Shown piece after piece: positions 45,729 to 55,820 of a stretch of DNA of 64,000 nucleotides. Source of the DNA: Ornithinimicrobium pratense (GTDB lineage: Bacteria; Actinomycetota; Actinomycetes; Actinomycetales; Dermatophilaceae). The DNA lies in NCBI RefSeq assembly GCF_008843165.1, contig NZ_CP044427.1:248001-312000 (forward strand), in the 5' to 3' direction. Under the pieces are notes generated by a model. It was not told the origin of the DNA. It was given only the letters and a program-made list of their open reading frames with translations, and made no database searches. The stretch's first letter is position 1; every line of letters begins with the position of its first letter. The translations under genes were made by a program, and so were the position numbers.

Positions 45729-46523
45729 ATGAGCAGCCAGCCCCTCGGAGCGCACGTCGACCAGACCGACCCCGTCGCGGAGGCCCAGCAGCGCGGCATC
45801 TCGATGGTCCAGTTCTTCCTCGGCGACCCGCAGAGCTACAAGGGGCCACAGGTGCGCTATGCAGGGGGCGCTCAGGCTCTTCGGGGGGCTGCCGAGGAGG
45901 CCGGGGTCGACCTCTACGTGCACGCCCCCTACCTGATCAACGTCGCGACGTTGAACAACCGGATCCGGATCCCCTCCCGCAAGCTGCTGCAGCAGCACCT
46001 GAATGCGGCGGCCGAGATCGGCGCCAGGGGCCTCATCGTGCACGGCGGGCACGTGGGGGAGGACGATGACCCCGAGAAGGGCTTCGACAACTGGCGCAAG
46101 GCGATCGAGGCGACCGACCTGAAGGTCCCCCTCCTGCTGGAGAACACTGCCGGCGGCGAGAACGCCATGGCCCGCCACCTGGACCGGATCGCGCGCACCT
46201 GGGAGGCGATTCAGGCCGCCGAGGGCGCCGAGATGGTCGGCTTCTGCCTGGACACGTGCCACGCCTGGGCCGGCGGCATCGAGCTGGGCGACGCGGTCGA
46301 GCAGATCCGGGCCATCACCGGCCGGATCGACCTCGTCCACGCCAACGACTCTCGCGACGCCGCGGGCTCCGGGGCGGACCGGCATACCGGGCTCGGTTCG
46401 GGCCAGATCCCGGAGGACGAGCTCGCCGACGTGATTCGCAGCGCCGCCGCCCCGGTCATGCTCGAGACCCCGGGCCAGGATCTGCACGCCGCTGACCTCA
46501 GGTGGCTGAGCGAGCGCCTCTGA
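45729..46523 (+). CDS. nfo: Deoxyribonuclease IV (endonuclease IV, AP endonuclease)
   Basis: A 264-aa TIM-barrel zinc enzyme. Zinc-ligand motifs are LYVHAPYLINVAT, IVHGGHVG, LLLENTAGG, FCLDTCHAWAGG and DLVHANDSRDAAGSGADRHTGLGSG, the AP endonuclease 2 signature. It nicks abasic and oxidised sites, overlapping the role of Xth encoded divergently next door. Confidence 0.95.
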   Translation: MSSQPLGAHVDQTDPVAEAQQRGISMVQFFLGDPQSYKGPQVRYAGGAQALRGAAEEAGVDLYVHAPYLINVATLNNRIRIPSRKLLQQHLNAAAEIGARGLIVHGGHVGEDDDPEKGFDNWRKAIEATDLKVPLLLENTAGGENAMARHLDRIARTWEAIQAAEGAEMVGFCLDTCHAWAGGIELGDAVEQIRAITGRIDLVHANDSRDAAGSGADRHTGLGSGQIPEDELADVIRSAAAPVMLETPGQDLHAADLRWLSERL

Positions 46524-46530
46524 GCCCACC

Positions 46531-46536
46531 TATGGT
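46531..46536 (+). promoter_or_regulatory. -10 box of the SDR gene at 46544
   Basis: TATGGT, 7 nt before ATG 46544; no Shine-Dalgarno sequence. Confidence 0.45.
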
Positions 46537-46543
46537 GGCTGAC

Positions 46544-47326
46544 ATGGGCATAGCGTTAGTGACGGGAGCCTCCTCCGGACTCGGCAAGGAGTTCGCCGAC
46601 CAGCTCGCCGCCCGCGGCCATGACCTGGTGCTGGTCGCCCGCGGCCGGCAGGTGCTGGAGGCGCTGGCTGCGGACCTGAACGCCCGCCGTGGTGTGCGGG
46701 TGGAGGTGCTGCCCGCCGACCTGACCAACCGGTCACAGCTGCAGGAGGTCGCGGACCGGCTGGCGGACCCGGACCGCCCGGTCGACCTGCTGGTCAACAA
46801 CGCCGGGTTCGGCTCGCGCCAGGGCTTCGTCCGCAACAGCCTGGACGAGGAAGAACGGGCCGTCGACCTGATGATCAAGGCGGTCATGGTGCTGGCCCAT
46901 GCGGCCGGGGGCGCGATGCGCGGCCGGGGACGGGGCGCCATCCTCAACGTCTCGTCGGTGGCCGGGTTCGTCGTCATGGGTCACTACTCGGCGATCAAGT
47001 CCTACGTCACGGTGTTCTCCGAGGCGTTGGCGACCGAGCTGGGGCCCGACGGAGTCACCGTGACGGCGGTCTGTCCCGGCTTCACGCACACGGAGTTCCA
47101 CGACCGGGCCGAGATGGACATGTCACGGCTGCCGGAGGCGCTGTGGCTCAAGGCCCCGGACGTGGTCCGGCAGGCCCTGGACGACGTGGCCAGGGGCAAG
47201 GTCGTCTCGGTCCCGTCGGCGACCTACAAGGGCGTCGTCGGCCTGCTGCGGGTGATGCCGAGGGCGATCATCCGCCGCGTCGCCGGCGAGCTGGCTGAGC
47301 GGCGGCGCCGCGGCAAACGCTCGTGA
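46544..47326 (+). CDS. SDR-family oxidoreductase
   Basis: A 260-aa classical short-chain dehydrogenase. TGASSGLGKEFADQLA binds NAD(P), NNAGFGSRQGF is the structural motif, VSSVAG gives the catalytic Ser and YSAIKSYV the Tyr-x-x-x-Lys. The C-terminus (VVGLLRVMPRAIIRRVAGELAERRRR) is basic and hydrophobic, as in DltE-like SDRs that associate with lipids. Substrate unknown. Confidence 0.92.
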   Translation: MGIALVTGASSGLGKEFADQLAARGHDLVLVARGRQVLEALAADLNARRGVRVEVLPADLTNRSQLQEVADRLADPDRPVDLLVNNAGFGSRQGFVRNSLDEEERAVDLMIKAVMVLAHAAGGAMRGRGRGAILNVSSVAGFVVMGHYSAIKSYVTVFSEALATELGPDGVTVTAVCPGFTHTEFHDRAEMDMSRLPEALWLKAPDVVRQALDDVARGKVVSVPSATYKGVVGLLRVMPRAIIRRVAGELAERRRRGKRS

Positions 47327-47347
47327 GGCTGTGTCGCAGCGGCGAAG

Positions 47348-47353
47348 TAGGGT
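47348..47353 (+). promoter_or_regulatory. -10 box of pyrE
   Basis: TAGGGT, 7 nt before ATG 47361; no Shine-Dalgarno sequence, so a leaderless mRNA is expected. Confidence 0.5.
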
Positions 47354-47360
47354 GCCAGCC

Positions 47361-47906
47361 ATGACGTCCGCCCGTGACCGCCTGCAGCAGCTCATCCGGG
47401 ACCTCGCCGTGGTGCACGGCAAGGTGACCCTGTCCTCCGGCCGGGAAGCCGACTACTACGTCGACCTGCGGCGGATCACGCTGCACGGTGAGGCCGCACC
47501 CCTGGTCGGTGAGGTGATGCTCGACCTGGTGGACGACCTGGACATCGACGCGGTCGGCGGACTGACGATGGGGGCCGATCCGGTCGCCACCGCCATGCTG
47601 CACGCGGCGGCGCGCCAGGGCAGGGCGGTGGACGCCTTCGTCGTGCGCAAGGCGGAGAAGACCCACGGCCTGCAGCAGCGGGTGGAAGGGCCGTCCGTGG
47701 CCGGACGCCGTGTGCTCGTGGTCGAGGACACCTCCACCACAGGCGGGTCGCCGCTCGCCGCCGTCGAGGCGATGCGTGAGAACGGTGCCGAGGTCGTCGC
47801 GGTGGCGGTCATCGTCGACCGGGCCAGCGGCGCGGAGGAAGCGCTCCGGGCACAGGGCCTGGACTACCGGGCGGCCTACGGGCTGACCGACATCGGGCTC
47901 ACCTGA
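47361..47906 (+). CDS. pyrE: Orotate phosphoribosyltransferase
   Basis: A 181-aa type I phosphoribosyltransferase. GKVTLSSGREADYYVDLRR is the orotate-PRTase start, FVVRKAEKTHGLQQRVEG the flexible loop and RVLVVEDTSTTGGSPLAAVEA the PRPP-binding site. It joins orotate to PRPP to make OMP in UMP synthesis. ATG 47361 is supported by the -10 spacing and homology. It is separated from the other pyr genes. Confidence 0.96.
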   Translation: MTSARDRLQQLIRDLAVVHGKVTLSSGREADYYVDLRRITLHGEAAPLVGEVMLDLVDDLDIDAVGGLTMGADPVATAMLHAAARQGRAVDAFVVRKAEKTHGLQQRVEGPSVAGRRVLVVEDTSTTGGSPLAAVEAMRENGAEVVAVAVIVDRASGAEEALRAQGLDYRAAYGLTDIGLT

Positions 47907-47959
47907 ACCGACCGACATCGGCTGGCCAGTCCCTGTCCGCAAGCCAGACGCAGCGAACG

Positions 47960-47980
47960 GGGCCCGAGGTGGTCGGGCCC
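47960..47980. terminator. Hairpin between pyrE and the convergent sunset-domain gene
   Basis: GGGCCCGA-GGTGG-TCGGGCCC, a perfect 8-bp stem with a 5-nt loop. It can serve both converging transcripts. Confidence 0.6.
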
Positions 47981-48002
47981 TGCTCGTGGGTTCAGGGTGG
48001 TG

Positions 48003-49199
48003 TCAGCGGCGGCGGCGGTCCCAGTGCGCGAAACCGGCGCTGCGCGCCGACTCCTCACTGTCGAACCACACCTCGGCCCGCATCGCGTCGTAGCTCGGTG
48101 AGTCTGCGGTGTGGAACAGCATCGAGCCGGTGTTGCCCTTGATCTCCCAGCCCTCGGGCCCGGAGCCGTCCTCGGCCGGCTCGACCGACCCGACGCCATA
48201 GACGGACTCGGCGAAGACGTGGCCGCCGACGGCAGCATCCCGCTGCCCGCCGGTCGTCGGCTCGTCGGTCGTCGGCTCGTCGGTGACCGACTGGGTGGTG
48301 ACTGACTGGGTGGTGACCGACTCGGTGGCGGCCGGCTCAGCGGCGACCGGCGGCTCGGCGTGACCGTCCCTGTGGTCGCGATCGGCCGCATCGCGGGAGT
48401 CGAGCACCTCGTCGGCGGTCAACGGCTCGTCCTGCACCCCGCCCGCTGGATGCTCGGCCTGCTCCGCGAGGTGCGTGTGCTCATGCTGACTCTGCTGCTG
48501 GGGCGGCTCGGAGGCTGCGGGCGGTGCCTGGTAGGCCTGCTCGTCGGCCGGTGCGGCGACATAACCCTGGCTCGCGGGCTCGGCGTGGTAGCCGTCGTGT
48601 GCCGGGGCGCCGAGTCGACCCTCGTCCCCCGGCCGGTCAGCGGCCGTCGCCCCGTCGTGCCGCGCCTCGTCGTGCCGCGCCTCGTCGTGCCGCGCCTCGT
48701 CGTGCGACGCTTCGTCCTCGGCGATCCGGTGGCCGTCGGTGCGGGGATCCTGGAACATCGGGTCCGGCTCGACCTCATCCCGAGACTCGCGGTCGACGCC
48801 GAGGAAGTCGTCGGCCGGCCGGCGGGCCTCCGTGGTGTCGTCGGCGACGTGCCGGGTGGGGCTCGGGTCATCCCCTGCGTCGACGCCAGTCCGGTCCGCG
48901 ACGTCGGCGCGGTGTACCGGGGTGGCGCCTCCGGTGGCGGCCGGCGAATCATAGCTGGTCTGGTCGAACGGGGCGTCGTCGCGCGCGGGGCCGGCGCCCG
49001 TGGCGACCGCCTGGGCCTCCTCCGGAGCGGTGCGCCCGTCGAGGTCGCCACGGCGGTCGGTGTCCCGGTCCACGGCCGGCGCATCCTTCCCATCCAGGGA
49101 GTCCTCGCCGCCCGGCCGACGCAAAAGCATGAAGATTGCGGCGCCGATGAGCAGCACCAAGAGCGCAACAATGATCCACGTTGTCGTCGAGTTGTCCAT
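48003..49199 (-). CDS. Single-span membrane protein with long acidic linker and C-terminal sunset domain
   Basis: A 398-aa protein. One N-terminal helix (TTWIIVALLVLLIGAAIFML) is followed by about 300 disordered Asp/Glu/Ala/Thr-rich residues, including DEARH repeats (about 165-182) and TTQSVTTQSVTDEPTTDEPT. The last 60 residues (GWEIKGNTGSMLFHTADSPS, then AEVWFDSEESARSAGF) match the small 'sunset' domain found at the C-terminus of mycobacterial ArfC-type proteins. An envelope-associated role is likely but unproven. It starts at ATG 49199 behind AGGTAGGAC. Confidence 0.75.
   Translation of the reverse strand: MDNSTTTWIIVALLVLLIGAAIFMLLRRPGGEDSLDGKDAPAVDRDTDRRGDLDGRTAPEEAQAVATGAGPARDDAPFDQTSYDSPAATGGATPVHRADVADRTGVDAGDDPSPTRHVADDTTEARRPADDFLGVDRESRDEVEPDPMFQDPRTDGHRIAEDEASHDEARHDEARHDEARHDGATAADRPGDEGRLGAPAHDGYHAEPASQGYVAAPADEQAYQAPPAASEPPQQQSQHEHTHLAEQAEHPAGGVQDEPLTADEVLDSRDAADRDHRDGHAEPPVAAEPAATESVTTQSVTTQSVTDEPTTDEPTTGGQRDAAVGGHVFAESVYGVGSVEPAEDGSGPEGWEIKGNTGSMLFHTADSPSYDAMRAEVWFDSEESARSAGFAHWDRRRR
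48653..48712. repeat. Four 15-bp tandem repeats in the sunset-domain gene
   Basis: CGTCGTGCCGCGCCT occurs three times from 48653 and a variant completes 48698-48712. The array encodes the DEARH repeats on the minus strand. Confidence 0.85.
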
Positions 49200-49343
49200 C
49201 GTCCTACCTCCGTTTGGCGACCGTCACCGGCCGCGATGTCGGGACAAGCATCACTTGCGCCGTGATCATTACCGTAGTGCGATTCGGTGCTGGCGGCCAC
49301 GGCTACGGGCTGCCGACCTGCGCAGCAGTGACAGAATTGGGGG

Positions 49344-49487
49344 GTGAGTGATGCCCCAGAGTTGACCGGAGTCGCTGCCTGCGCCGTGTTGCTGCAGTGG
49401 CTGGTGGTCTGCGGTGCGATCGTCTTCGTCGTCCGCATGGTGGGACACTCCCGCGAGCCCTGGGACGCACCCGAGGCGAGGCGATGA
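49344..49487 (+). CDS. Short membrane protein upstream of the SpoU methyltransferase
   Basis: A 47-aa ORF beginning MSDAPELTGVAACAVLLQWL, with a single hydrophobic helix (about residues 12-31) and a polar tail (GHSREPWDAPEARR). GTG 49344 lies 6 nt after CAGAAT with no Shine-Dalgarno sequence. The stop overlaps the methyltransferase ATG (ATGA), which supports translation of this short gene. Function unknown. Confidence 0.55.
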   Translation: MSDAPELTGVAACAVLLQWLVVCGAIVFVVRMVGHSREPWDAPEARR

Positions 49488-50128
49488 CGGCGGGTCCGCC
49501 GGTCGGGGTGGGCCCCTGGGAGGGGGCCTGGCCGGCCGACGCGCACGGTGAGCTCCCGGCATACCTCGACCCTGAGCTGCTGCGGGACGGTGACACCCGC
49601 AACGTTCTCGACCGCTACCGCTACTGGCGCCACGAGGCGATCGTCGCCGACCTGGACCAGCGCCGCCACGGCTTCCATCTGGCGGTGGAGAACTGGGAGC
49701 ATGACTTCAACATCGGCTCGGTCATCCGCACGGCCAACGCCTTCAATGCCGCCGCCTTTCACATCGTGGGTCGCCGTCGCTGGAACCGTCGCGGCGCGAT
49801 GGTCACCGACCGCTACCAGCACGAGCACCACCACCCCGACATCGCCCACCTGGGGGCGTGGGCGGGCGAGCGCGGGCTGCCAATCCTCGCCGTCGACAAC
49901 GTCGCCGGCTCGGTCCCGCTGGAGGGCTATGCGGTGCCCCGCCGGTGCATCCTGCTCTTCGGCCAGGAGGGGCCTGGGGTGAGCAGGGAGGCGCTGGCCG
50001 CGAGCGAGGTGGTGCTCGCCATCACGCAGTACGGCTCGACGCGGTCGATCAACGCTGGCGCGGCGGCCGCCGTCGTGATGTACCACTGGGCCCTGCAGCA
50101 TGCCGACCCGGGACCCGGCCAGGGGTAG
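49484..50128 (+). CDS. TrmH/SpoU-family RNA 2'-O-methyltransferase
   Basis: A 214-aa knotted SPOUT methyltransferase. Motif 1 is NIGSVIRTANAF, motif 2 is LLFGQEGPGVSREAL and motif 3 is YGSTRSINAGAAAAVVMYHW. It methylates ribose in a tRNA or rRNA with SAM; the target cannot be read. ATG 49484 overlaps the stop of the short upstream membrane gene. Confidence 0.93.
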   Translation: MTAGPPVGVGPWEGAWPADAHGELPAYLDPELLRDGDTRNVLDRYRYWRHEAIVADLDQRRHGFHLAVENWEHDFNIGSVIRTANAFNAAAFHIVGRRRWNRRGAMVTDRYQHEHHHPDIAHLGAWAGERGLPILAVDNVAGSVPLEGYAVPRRCILLFGQEGPGVSREALAASEVVLAITQYGSTRSINAGAAAAVVMYHWALQHADPGPGQG

Positions 50129-50192
50129 GGCACCAGGGCCCGTTGTGGAAGAGTGGGAGGCGTATCGACCCCCGCCGCTCGAGGAGGATCCC

Positions 50193-51217
<1,025 letters not shown>

Positions 51218-51221
<4 letters not shown>

Positions 51222-51631
51222 CCGCCACACCGGGTTCTGACCTGCTGGGCATCCCGCCCACCGAGCTCCCGCCGGACCCCGCCGCGCGGGCACTGGAGGA
51301 GGGCGACCCGCGCACGGTCGCCGCGGCATACCCCAGCTCCTGCCTGGCCTGGGCGATGCTCGCCGAGGACGCCCTGCACGAGGGTGACGACGTGGCCGCC
51401 TATGCCTACGCCCGCACCGGATACCACCGGGGGCTGGACCTGCTGCGTCGTTCCGGGTGGCGCGGGCAGGGACCGGTGCCGTGGGAGCACGAGCCCAACC
51501 AGGGCTTCCTGCGTGCCCTGGCCGCCTTGGCCAAGGCGGCCGGACAGATCGGTGAGGCCGAGGAAGCAGTGCGGTGCACGGAGTTTCTCCGGGCCTCATC
51601 CGCGGCGGGGGCCCGCGAGCTGGGGCTGTAG
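51218..51631 (+). CDS. DUF3151 family protein
   Basis: A 137-aa protein. DPRTVAAAYPSSCLAWAMLAEDAL and AYAYARTGYHRGLDLLRRSGWRGQGPVPWEHEPNQGFLRAL are typical of DUF3151, a helical actinobacterial family often next to fructose-bisphosphate aldolase or purA. Function unknown. GTG 51218 overlaps the fbaA stop (GTGA), so it is cotranslated with the aldolase. Confidence 0.92.
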
Positions 51632-51825
51632 GTCTCGGGGCGACCCCGGCGCAACCGCTGGGCCCCGAGATCCTCGACGCTGAGGTCCCCGGGGATCCCG
51701 CGCGCTGGCCGGCGGCCAGATGCACTCTGGCCGCCGTCGGCGCCCCGTGCCCGAAGGACGTGCGCGTCCCCTGACGTCTCGCCTTCGGTGCGGATGTCTA
51801 TGTAACCATGTCTTTCCTCGCGAAG

Positions 51826-51855
51826 TTGTCACCGTCGTGCCAGTGGCCCTAACCT
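51826..51855 (+). promoter_or_regulatory. Promoter of the HTH regulator gene
   Basis: TTGTCA (51826-51831) and TAACCT (51850-51855) are spaced by 18 bp. The -10 is 7 nt before GTG 51863, so the transcript should start at the start codon. Confidence 0.65.
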
Positions 51856-51862
51856 GCCATAG

Positions 51863-52840
51863 GTGAATGCTCAAGCACGCCCATCCGGCCTGACCGATCA
51901 GGCCGAGCAGCTTTACCGCCACGTCCTGCGCTCCGAGCCCAGTGAGCTGGCGGTCCACGCTGACCAGCTGGGCTGGACGCTGCGCGCCTGCGAACGCGCA
52001 GTGAAAAGCTTGGAGAAGAAGGCGCTGGTGCGGCGCACGCCAGATGGGCTGGTCCGGGCCGAGGACCCCCGCGCCAGCGTCGGTCGGCTGCTGGCGGCGG
52101 AGGAGGCGCTGCTGGATGAACGACGCCAGGAGCTGCTGGCGCTGCGGGAGTCCCTGGAGAGTTTCGAGTTTGACTACCGCCGCGGTCTGCAGCTGTCCGG
52201 GCCCCGGCTCCCGCCGTGGGAGCAGGTGGGTGCCTCCGAGGCGCCGCCGGTGGTCGAGCAGCTCTACCGTACCTCCGAGGGGCCGGTCGTGCAGGTCGTC
52301 GTCCAGGTGGGTTCCGGGCCGGGGCAGGCCGAACGGATCCAGCGGCATTGGGACGACGTGGCGGCGTCCGGACGCGCGCTGCGCACCATCTTCCCGATGT
52401 CGGTGCTGGTGCAGCCTGAGTGGCAGGCCTTCGCGGCACGGCGGGCGGCGGCGGGCGAGCAGCAGCGTTACCTGGCTGACGATGCGCTGCGGGTCGAGTT
52501 CGGCGTTTTCGGCCGGGCCGGGGTGCTCATCGCCGAGGGGCAGGCGCCCGAGGCGGACTTCCTCGTGCTCCGGCCCCCCGTCGTGGTGTCCGCCTTCCTA
52601 GACCTCTTCGAGGAACTGTGGCGCCGGGCCGAGCCCTTGCTGACCAAGGATGCTTCGCAGGAGGACGTGAAGGTCCTGGAGCTGCTCTCGATGGGGTTCA
52701 AGGACGAGGCGATCGCCCGGCAGATGGGCCTGGGGCTGCGGACCGTCCGCCGCCGCGTCGCGCACCTCATGGACGAGCATGGCGTGGAGACCCGCTTCCA
52801 GCTGGGCCTGGCCGTTGCCAGGCGTGGCCTGGTCGGTTGA
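51863..52840 (+). CDS. Transcriptional regulator with N-terminal TrmB-like and C-terminal LuxR-type HTH
   Basis: A 325-aa protein. The first 70 residues form a winged helix ([20 protein letters not shown], then [24 protein letters not shown]). A coiled coil ([22 protein letters not shown]) leads to a central domain ending near residue 255. A LuxR helix-turn-helix closes it ([37 protein letters not shown]). The architecture is common in actinobacteria as orphan regulators. It lies between fbaA/DUF3151 and purA, but targets are unknown. Confidence 0.87.
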   Translation: MNAQARPSGLTDQAEQLYRHVLRSEPSELAVHADQLGWTLRACERAVKSLEKKALVRRTPDGLVRAEDPRASVGRLLAAEEALLDERRQELLALRESLESFEFDYRRGLQLSGPRLPPWEQVGASEAPPVVEQLYRTSEGPVVQVVVQVGSGPGQAERIQRHWDDVAASGRALRTIFPMSVLVQPEWQAFAARRAAAGEQQRYLADDALRVEFGVFGRAGVLIAEGQAPEADFLVLRPPVVVSAFLDLFEELWRRAEPLLTKDASQEDVKVLELLSMGFKDEAIARQMGLGLRTVRRRVAHLMDEHGVETRFQLGLAVARRGLVG

Positions 52841-52893
52841 GCCTGGCGGATAGAGTGAGGAGTCAGTCCGGACTCAAAGTGAAAGGCACGGAC

Positions 52894-54192
52894 ATGCCAG
52901 CGATCGTCCTGGTCGGCGCCCAGTGGGGTGACGAGGGCAAGGGCAAGGCGACCGATCTGCTCGGCTCCGCGCTCGACTACGTAGTGAAGTTCAACGGCGG
53001 CAACAACGCCGGCCACACGGTCGTCATCGGCGACCAGACCTACGCCCTGCACCTGCTGCCCTCCGGCATCCTGTCGCCGAACGTCGTCCCCGTCATCGCC
53101 AACGGCGTGGTAGTCGACCTGGCGGTGCTCATCGAGGAGCTGGATGGTCTGGAGGCGCGTGGGGTGGACACGTCCCGGTTGCGGATCAGCGCGAACGCGC
53201 ACGTCATCCCGCCCTACAACCGGGTGCTGGACAGGGTGACCGAGCGGTTCCTCGGCAACCGGCGGATCGGGACGACCGGCCGCGGCATCGGCCCCACCTA
53301 CGCCGACAAGATGAACCGGGTCGGCATCCGTGTCCAGGATCTTTATGACGAGTCCATCCTGCGGCAGAAGGTGGAGGCGGCGTTGGGCACCAAGAACCAG
53401 CTGCTGCTGAAGATCTACAACCGGCGCGCCATCGCGGTCGAGGAGGTCATGGACGACCTGCTGGAGCACGCCGAGCGGATCGCCCCCATGGTCGGCGACA
53501 CGGTGCTGGAGCTCAACCAGGCCCTCGACGACGGCGCCACTGTGCTCTTCGAGGGCGGTCAAGCCACCCTGCTGGACGTCGACCACGGCACCTACCCGTT
53601 CGTGACCTCATCCAACGCCACGTCGGGCGGCGCCTGCACGGGTGCCGGGGTGGCGCCCACCCGGATCGACCGGGTCATTGGTGTCTTCAAGGCCTACACC
53701 ACACGGGTCGGCGAGGGGCCCTTCCCCACCGAGCTGGAGGATGAGTATGGCGAGCGCCTGCGCGACGTGGGGGCGGAGTACGGCACCACCACCGGACGCC
53801 CCCGCAGGTGCGGCTGGGCGGACGTCGTCATCGGCCGCTACGCCCAGCGGGTCAACGGGATCACCGACTTCGTGCTCACCAAGCTGGACGTGCTGACCGG
53901 CCTGGAGAAGATCCCGGTCTGCGTGGGCTACGACGTGCAGGGCCGGCGGTTCGACGAGATGCCGATCAACCAGTCCGACTTCCACCACGCCACGCCCATC
54001 TACGAGGACCTGGAGGGCTGGAGCGAGGACATCACCAGGGCCCGCACCTTTGAGGACCTCCCTGCCGCCGCCCAGCGCTATGTCGAGCGGCTGGAGGAGT
54101 TGATGGGCGCGCGCATCTCGGTAGTGGGCGTCGGCCCAGGTCGCGACGAGGTCATCGTCCGGCACGACATGTTGGAGGGTGCCACGGCCTGA
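52894..54192 (+). CDS. purA: Adenylosuccinate synthetase
   Basis: A 432-aa full-length enzyme. [16 protein letters not shown] is the GTP-binding/catalytic N-terminus, [12 protein letters not shown] and [13 protein letters not shown] follow, and [11 protein letters not shown] closes the protein. It couples IMP to aspartate with GTP on the way to AMP. ATG 52894 follows GTGAAAGGCACGG. It stands alone here, while purD, purC and purL are about 4-11 kb downstream on the other strand. Confidence 0.97.
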   Translation: MPAIVLVGAQWGDEGKGKATDLLGSALDYVVKFNGGNNAGHTVVIGDQTYALHLLPSGILSPNVVPVIANGVVVDLAVLIEELDGLEARGVDTSRLRISANAHVIPPYNRVLDRVTERFLGNRRIGTTGRGIGPTYADKMNRVGIRVQDLYDESILRQKVEAALGTKNQLLLKIYNRRAIAVEEVMDDLLEHAERIAPMVGDTVLELNQALDDGATVLFEGGQATLLDVDHGTYPFVTSSNATSGGACTGAGVAPTRIDRVIGVFKAYTTRVGEGPFPTELEDEYGERLRDVGAEYGTTTGRPRRCGWADVVIGRYAQRVNGITDFVLTKLDVLTGLEKIPVCVGYDVQGRRFDEMPINQSDFHHATPIYEDLEGWSEDITRARTFEDLPAAAQRYVERLEELMGARISVVGVGPGRDEVIVRHDMLEGATA

Positions 54193-54230
54193 GCCGGGTG
54201 GTCCGGGTCGGCGCCCTGCGGACGTCCCGC

Positions 54231-54752
54231 CTACGACGCGCTGCCAGCGCCGAAGACGAACCGGGTGCAGTCGGTCGGGAAGTCGAACCAGGCGAGCACG
54301 CGGCGGGGGGCGATGACCCGCAGCCCCCCGCCGTCCGGGCCGGACCAGGAGTCCGCTGTCGGGGAGTAGCCCGACGCCGCATACTTGTCGAACGCCTCCG
54401 CCAGCCGCGCGCCCAGGTCGTCGGGCTCGGCGCGGGCCGCGTGCGACTCCCCCTCCACGATGACTACCTCGGTCCCGCTCTCCAGGGTCAGCGTCACGGA
54501 CGGGTTGGCCTCGACGTTGCGGGTATGCCGGGTGGTCGGGGCCCCGTCGTACCAGAACCGCCCGTCCAACCAGACGCCCCAGCGGGGCACCGCGTGCGGC
54601 CGGCCGTCGGGCCGTACGCTGCTGAGCCAGTAGTGCTGCGCCTGGCGCAGCCGCGGCTCGACCTGGTCCCAGCGCAGCAGCCCGTCGCTGGTCGCCGGGA
54701 CGCCGTAGCCGTTGGGAAAGGTGGGTCGGTCGGGGATCGGTGTGCTCTCCAT
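54231..54752 (-). CDS. Pyridoxamine 5'-phosphate oxidase-fold flavoprotein
   Basis: A 173-aa split-barrel protein. HYWLSSVRPDGRPHAVPRWGVWLDGRFWYDGAPTTRHTRNVEANPSVTL is the FMN/F420-binding core of the PPOX family. The last section (GLRVIAPRRVLAWFDFPTDCTRF) completes the barrel. Such proteins are F420- or FMN-dependent reductases; the substrate is unknown. ATG 54752 is chosen over 54779 by alignment with the family start. Confidence 0.88.
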   Translation of the reverse strand: MESTPIPDRPTFPNGYGVPATSDGLLRWDQVEPRLRQAQHYWLSSVRPDGRPHAVPRWGVWLDGRFWYDGAPTTRHTRNVEANPSVTLTLESGTEVVIVEGESHAARAEPDDLGARLAEAFDKYAASGYSPTADSWSGPDGGGLRVIAPRRVLAWFDFPTDCTRFVFGAGSAS

Positions 54753-54937
54753 GAAGCGACGGTAGACCCGTTCCCGCACCCGTGTGGGGCAGTCGTGCCT
54801 AGGGTCGCGTCCCCGCCGGCGAGGGCCCGATCGTGCCGAAGGACGACGACGTCGGCGCGCCGGCGGGGGTGACCGGAGGGCCGCCAGCTCACCGGCGCCC
54901 TGACCGCCGCGGCCGGGTCGGTGGCATCATCAGCAGG

Positions 54938-55381
54938 GTGAGTCCTCGCAGTGCGGCCGACCAGCGGTTGCGCGACCTGGCGCTGCTGCGCCAGGTCCGC
55001 GACCGGATCGACCGTGACCATGCCCAGCCGCTGGACGTTCCGGGCCTCGCCCGCGAGGTGGGGATGTCCGCAGGGCACCTGTCCCGGCAGTTCAAGGAGG
55101 CCTACGGCGAGTCGCCCTACTCCTACCTGATGACCCGCAGGATCGAACGGGCGATGACCCTGCTGCGTCGGGGCGAGCTGAGCGTCACCGAGGTCTGCTT
55201 CGCGGTCGGCTTCTCCTCGCTCGGGACCTTCAGCACCCATTTCTCCGAGCTGGTCGGTGTGCCGCCCAGTGTCTACCGACGCGAGGCGGAGCGGCTCTCC
55301 ATACCGCCCTGCGTGGTCAAGCGGGTCACCAGACCGATCAGAAATCGAGAAGCGAGGCTGCCGACCACGTCCCTAGGTTGA
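54938..55381 (+). CDS. AraC-family transcriptional regulator
   Basis: A 147-aa single-domain AraC regulator. Two helix-turn-helix units are in PLDVPGLAREVGMSAGHLSRQFKEAYGESPYSYLMTRRIERAMTLLRRGEL and SVTEVCFAVGFSSLGTFSTHFSELVGVPPSVYRR. No ligand domain is present. GTG 54938 gives the family's usual N-terminus (SPRSAADQRLRDLALLRQV). The VOC gene overlaps the stop region, a pairing widespread in actinobacteria, so the VOC protein is its probable target. Confidence 0.93.
   Translation: MSPRSAADQRLRDLALLRQVRDRIDRDHAQPLDVPGLAREVGMSAGHLSRQFKEAYGESPYSYLMTRRIERAMTLLRRGELSVTEVCFAVGFSSLGTFSTHFSELVGVPPSVYRREAERLSIPPCVVKRVTRPIRNREARLPTTSLG
55374..55379 (+). promoter_or_regulatory. -10 box of the VOC gene at 55387
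   Basis: TAGGTT in the end of the AraC gene, 7 nt before ATG 55387; no Shine-Dalgarno sequence. Confidence 0.5.
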
Positions 55382-55386
55382 GCGGT

Positions 55387-55794
55387 ATGGACATCACTAT
55401 CGCCTCCAGCTTCCTGCCCGCCGACGACCCCGAGGCCTCGCTCGCCTTCTACCGTGACGCCCTCGGTTTCGAGGTGCGGGCCGACGTCGGGTCCGGCCAG
55501 ATGCGCTGGATCACGCTCGGCCCACCCTCCCAACCGGGCACCGCCATCGTGCTGCACCCCCCGAACGCCGACCCCGGCATCACCGAGGAGGAGCAGGGCG
55601 TCATCGCCCGGATGATGGCCAAGGGCACCTACGCCGGCATCAACCTGGCCACGGCCGACCTGGACGCGGCCTTCGAGCGGGTCCAGGCCAGCGGCGCCGA
55701 CATCATGCAGGAGCCGATGGACCAGGACTGGGGGGCCAGGGACTTCGCCGTGCGCGACCCCGCCGGCAACTCGGTCCGGATCCAGCAGGCCTGA
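55387..55794 (+). CDS. VOC (glyoxalase-like) family protein
   Basis: A 135-aa vicinal-oxygen-chelate protein with two beta-alpha-beta modules: SSFLPADDPEASLAFYRDALGFEVRADV and GINLATADLDAAFERVQASGADI, ending FAVRDPAGNSVRIQQA. This is the pattern seen next to AraC regulators, sometimes called 'glyoxalase', but substrates are unknown. Confidence 0.92.
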   Translation: MDITIASSFLPADDPEASLAFYRDALGFEVRADVGSGQMRWITLGPPSQPGTAIVLHPPNADPGITEEEQGVIARMMAKGTYAGINLATADLDAAFERVQASGADIMQEPMDQDWGARDFAVRDPAGNSVRIQQA

Positions 55795-55820
55795 CTACGG
55801 CACGAGGAGGAGGGACCACG

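Noticed and set aside
48653..48712. Tandem 15-bp repeats as a CRISPR array
   Set aside because: The repeats are adjacent without spacers and encode DEARH repeats of a protein.
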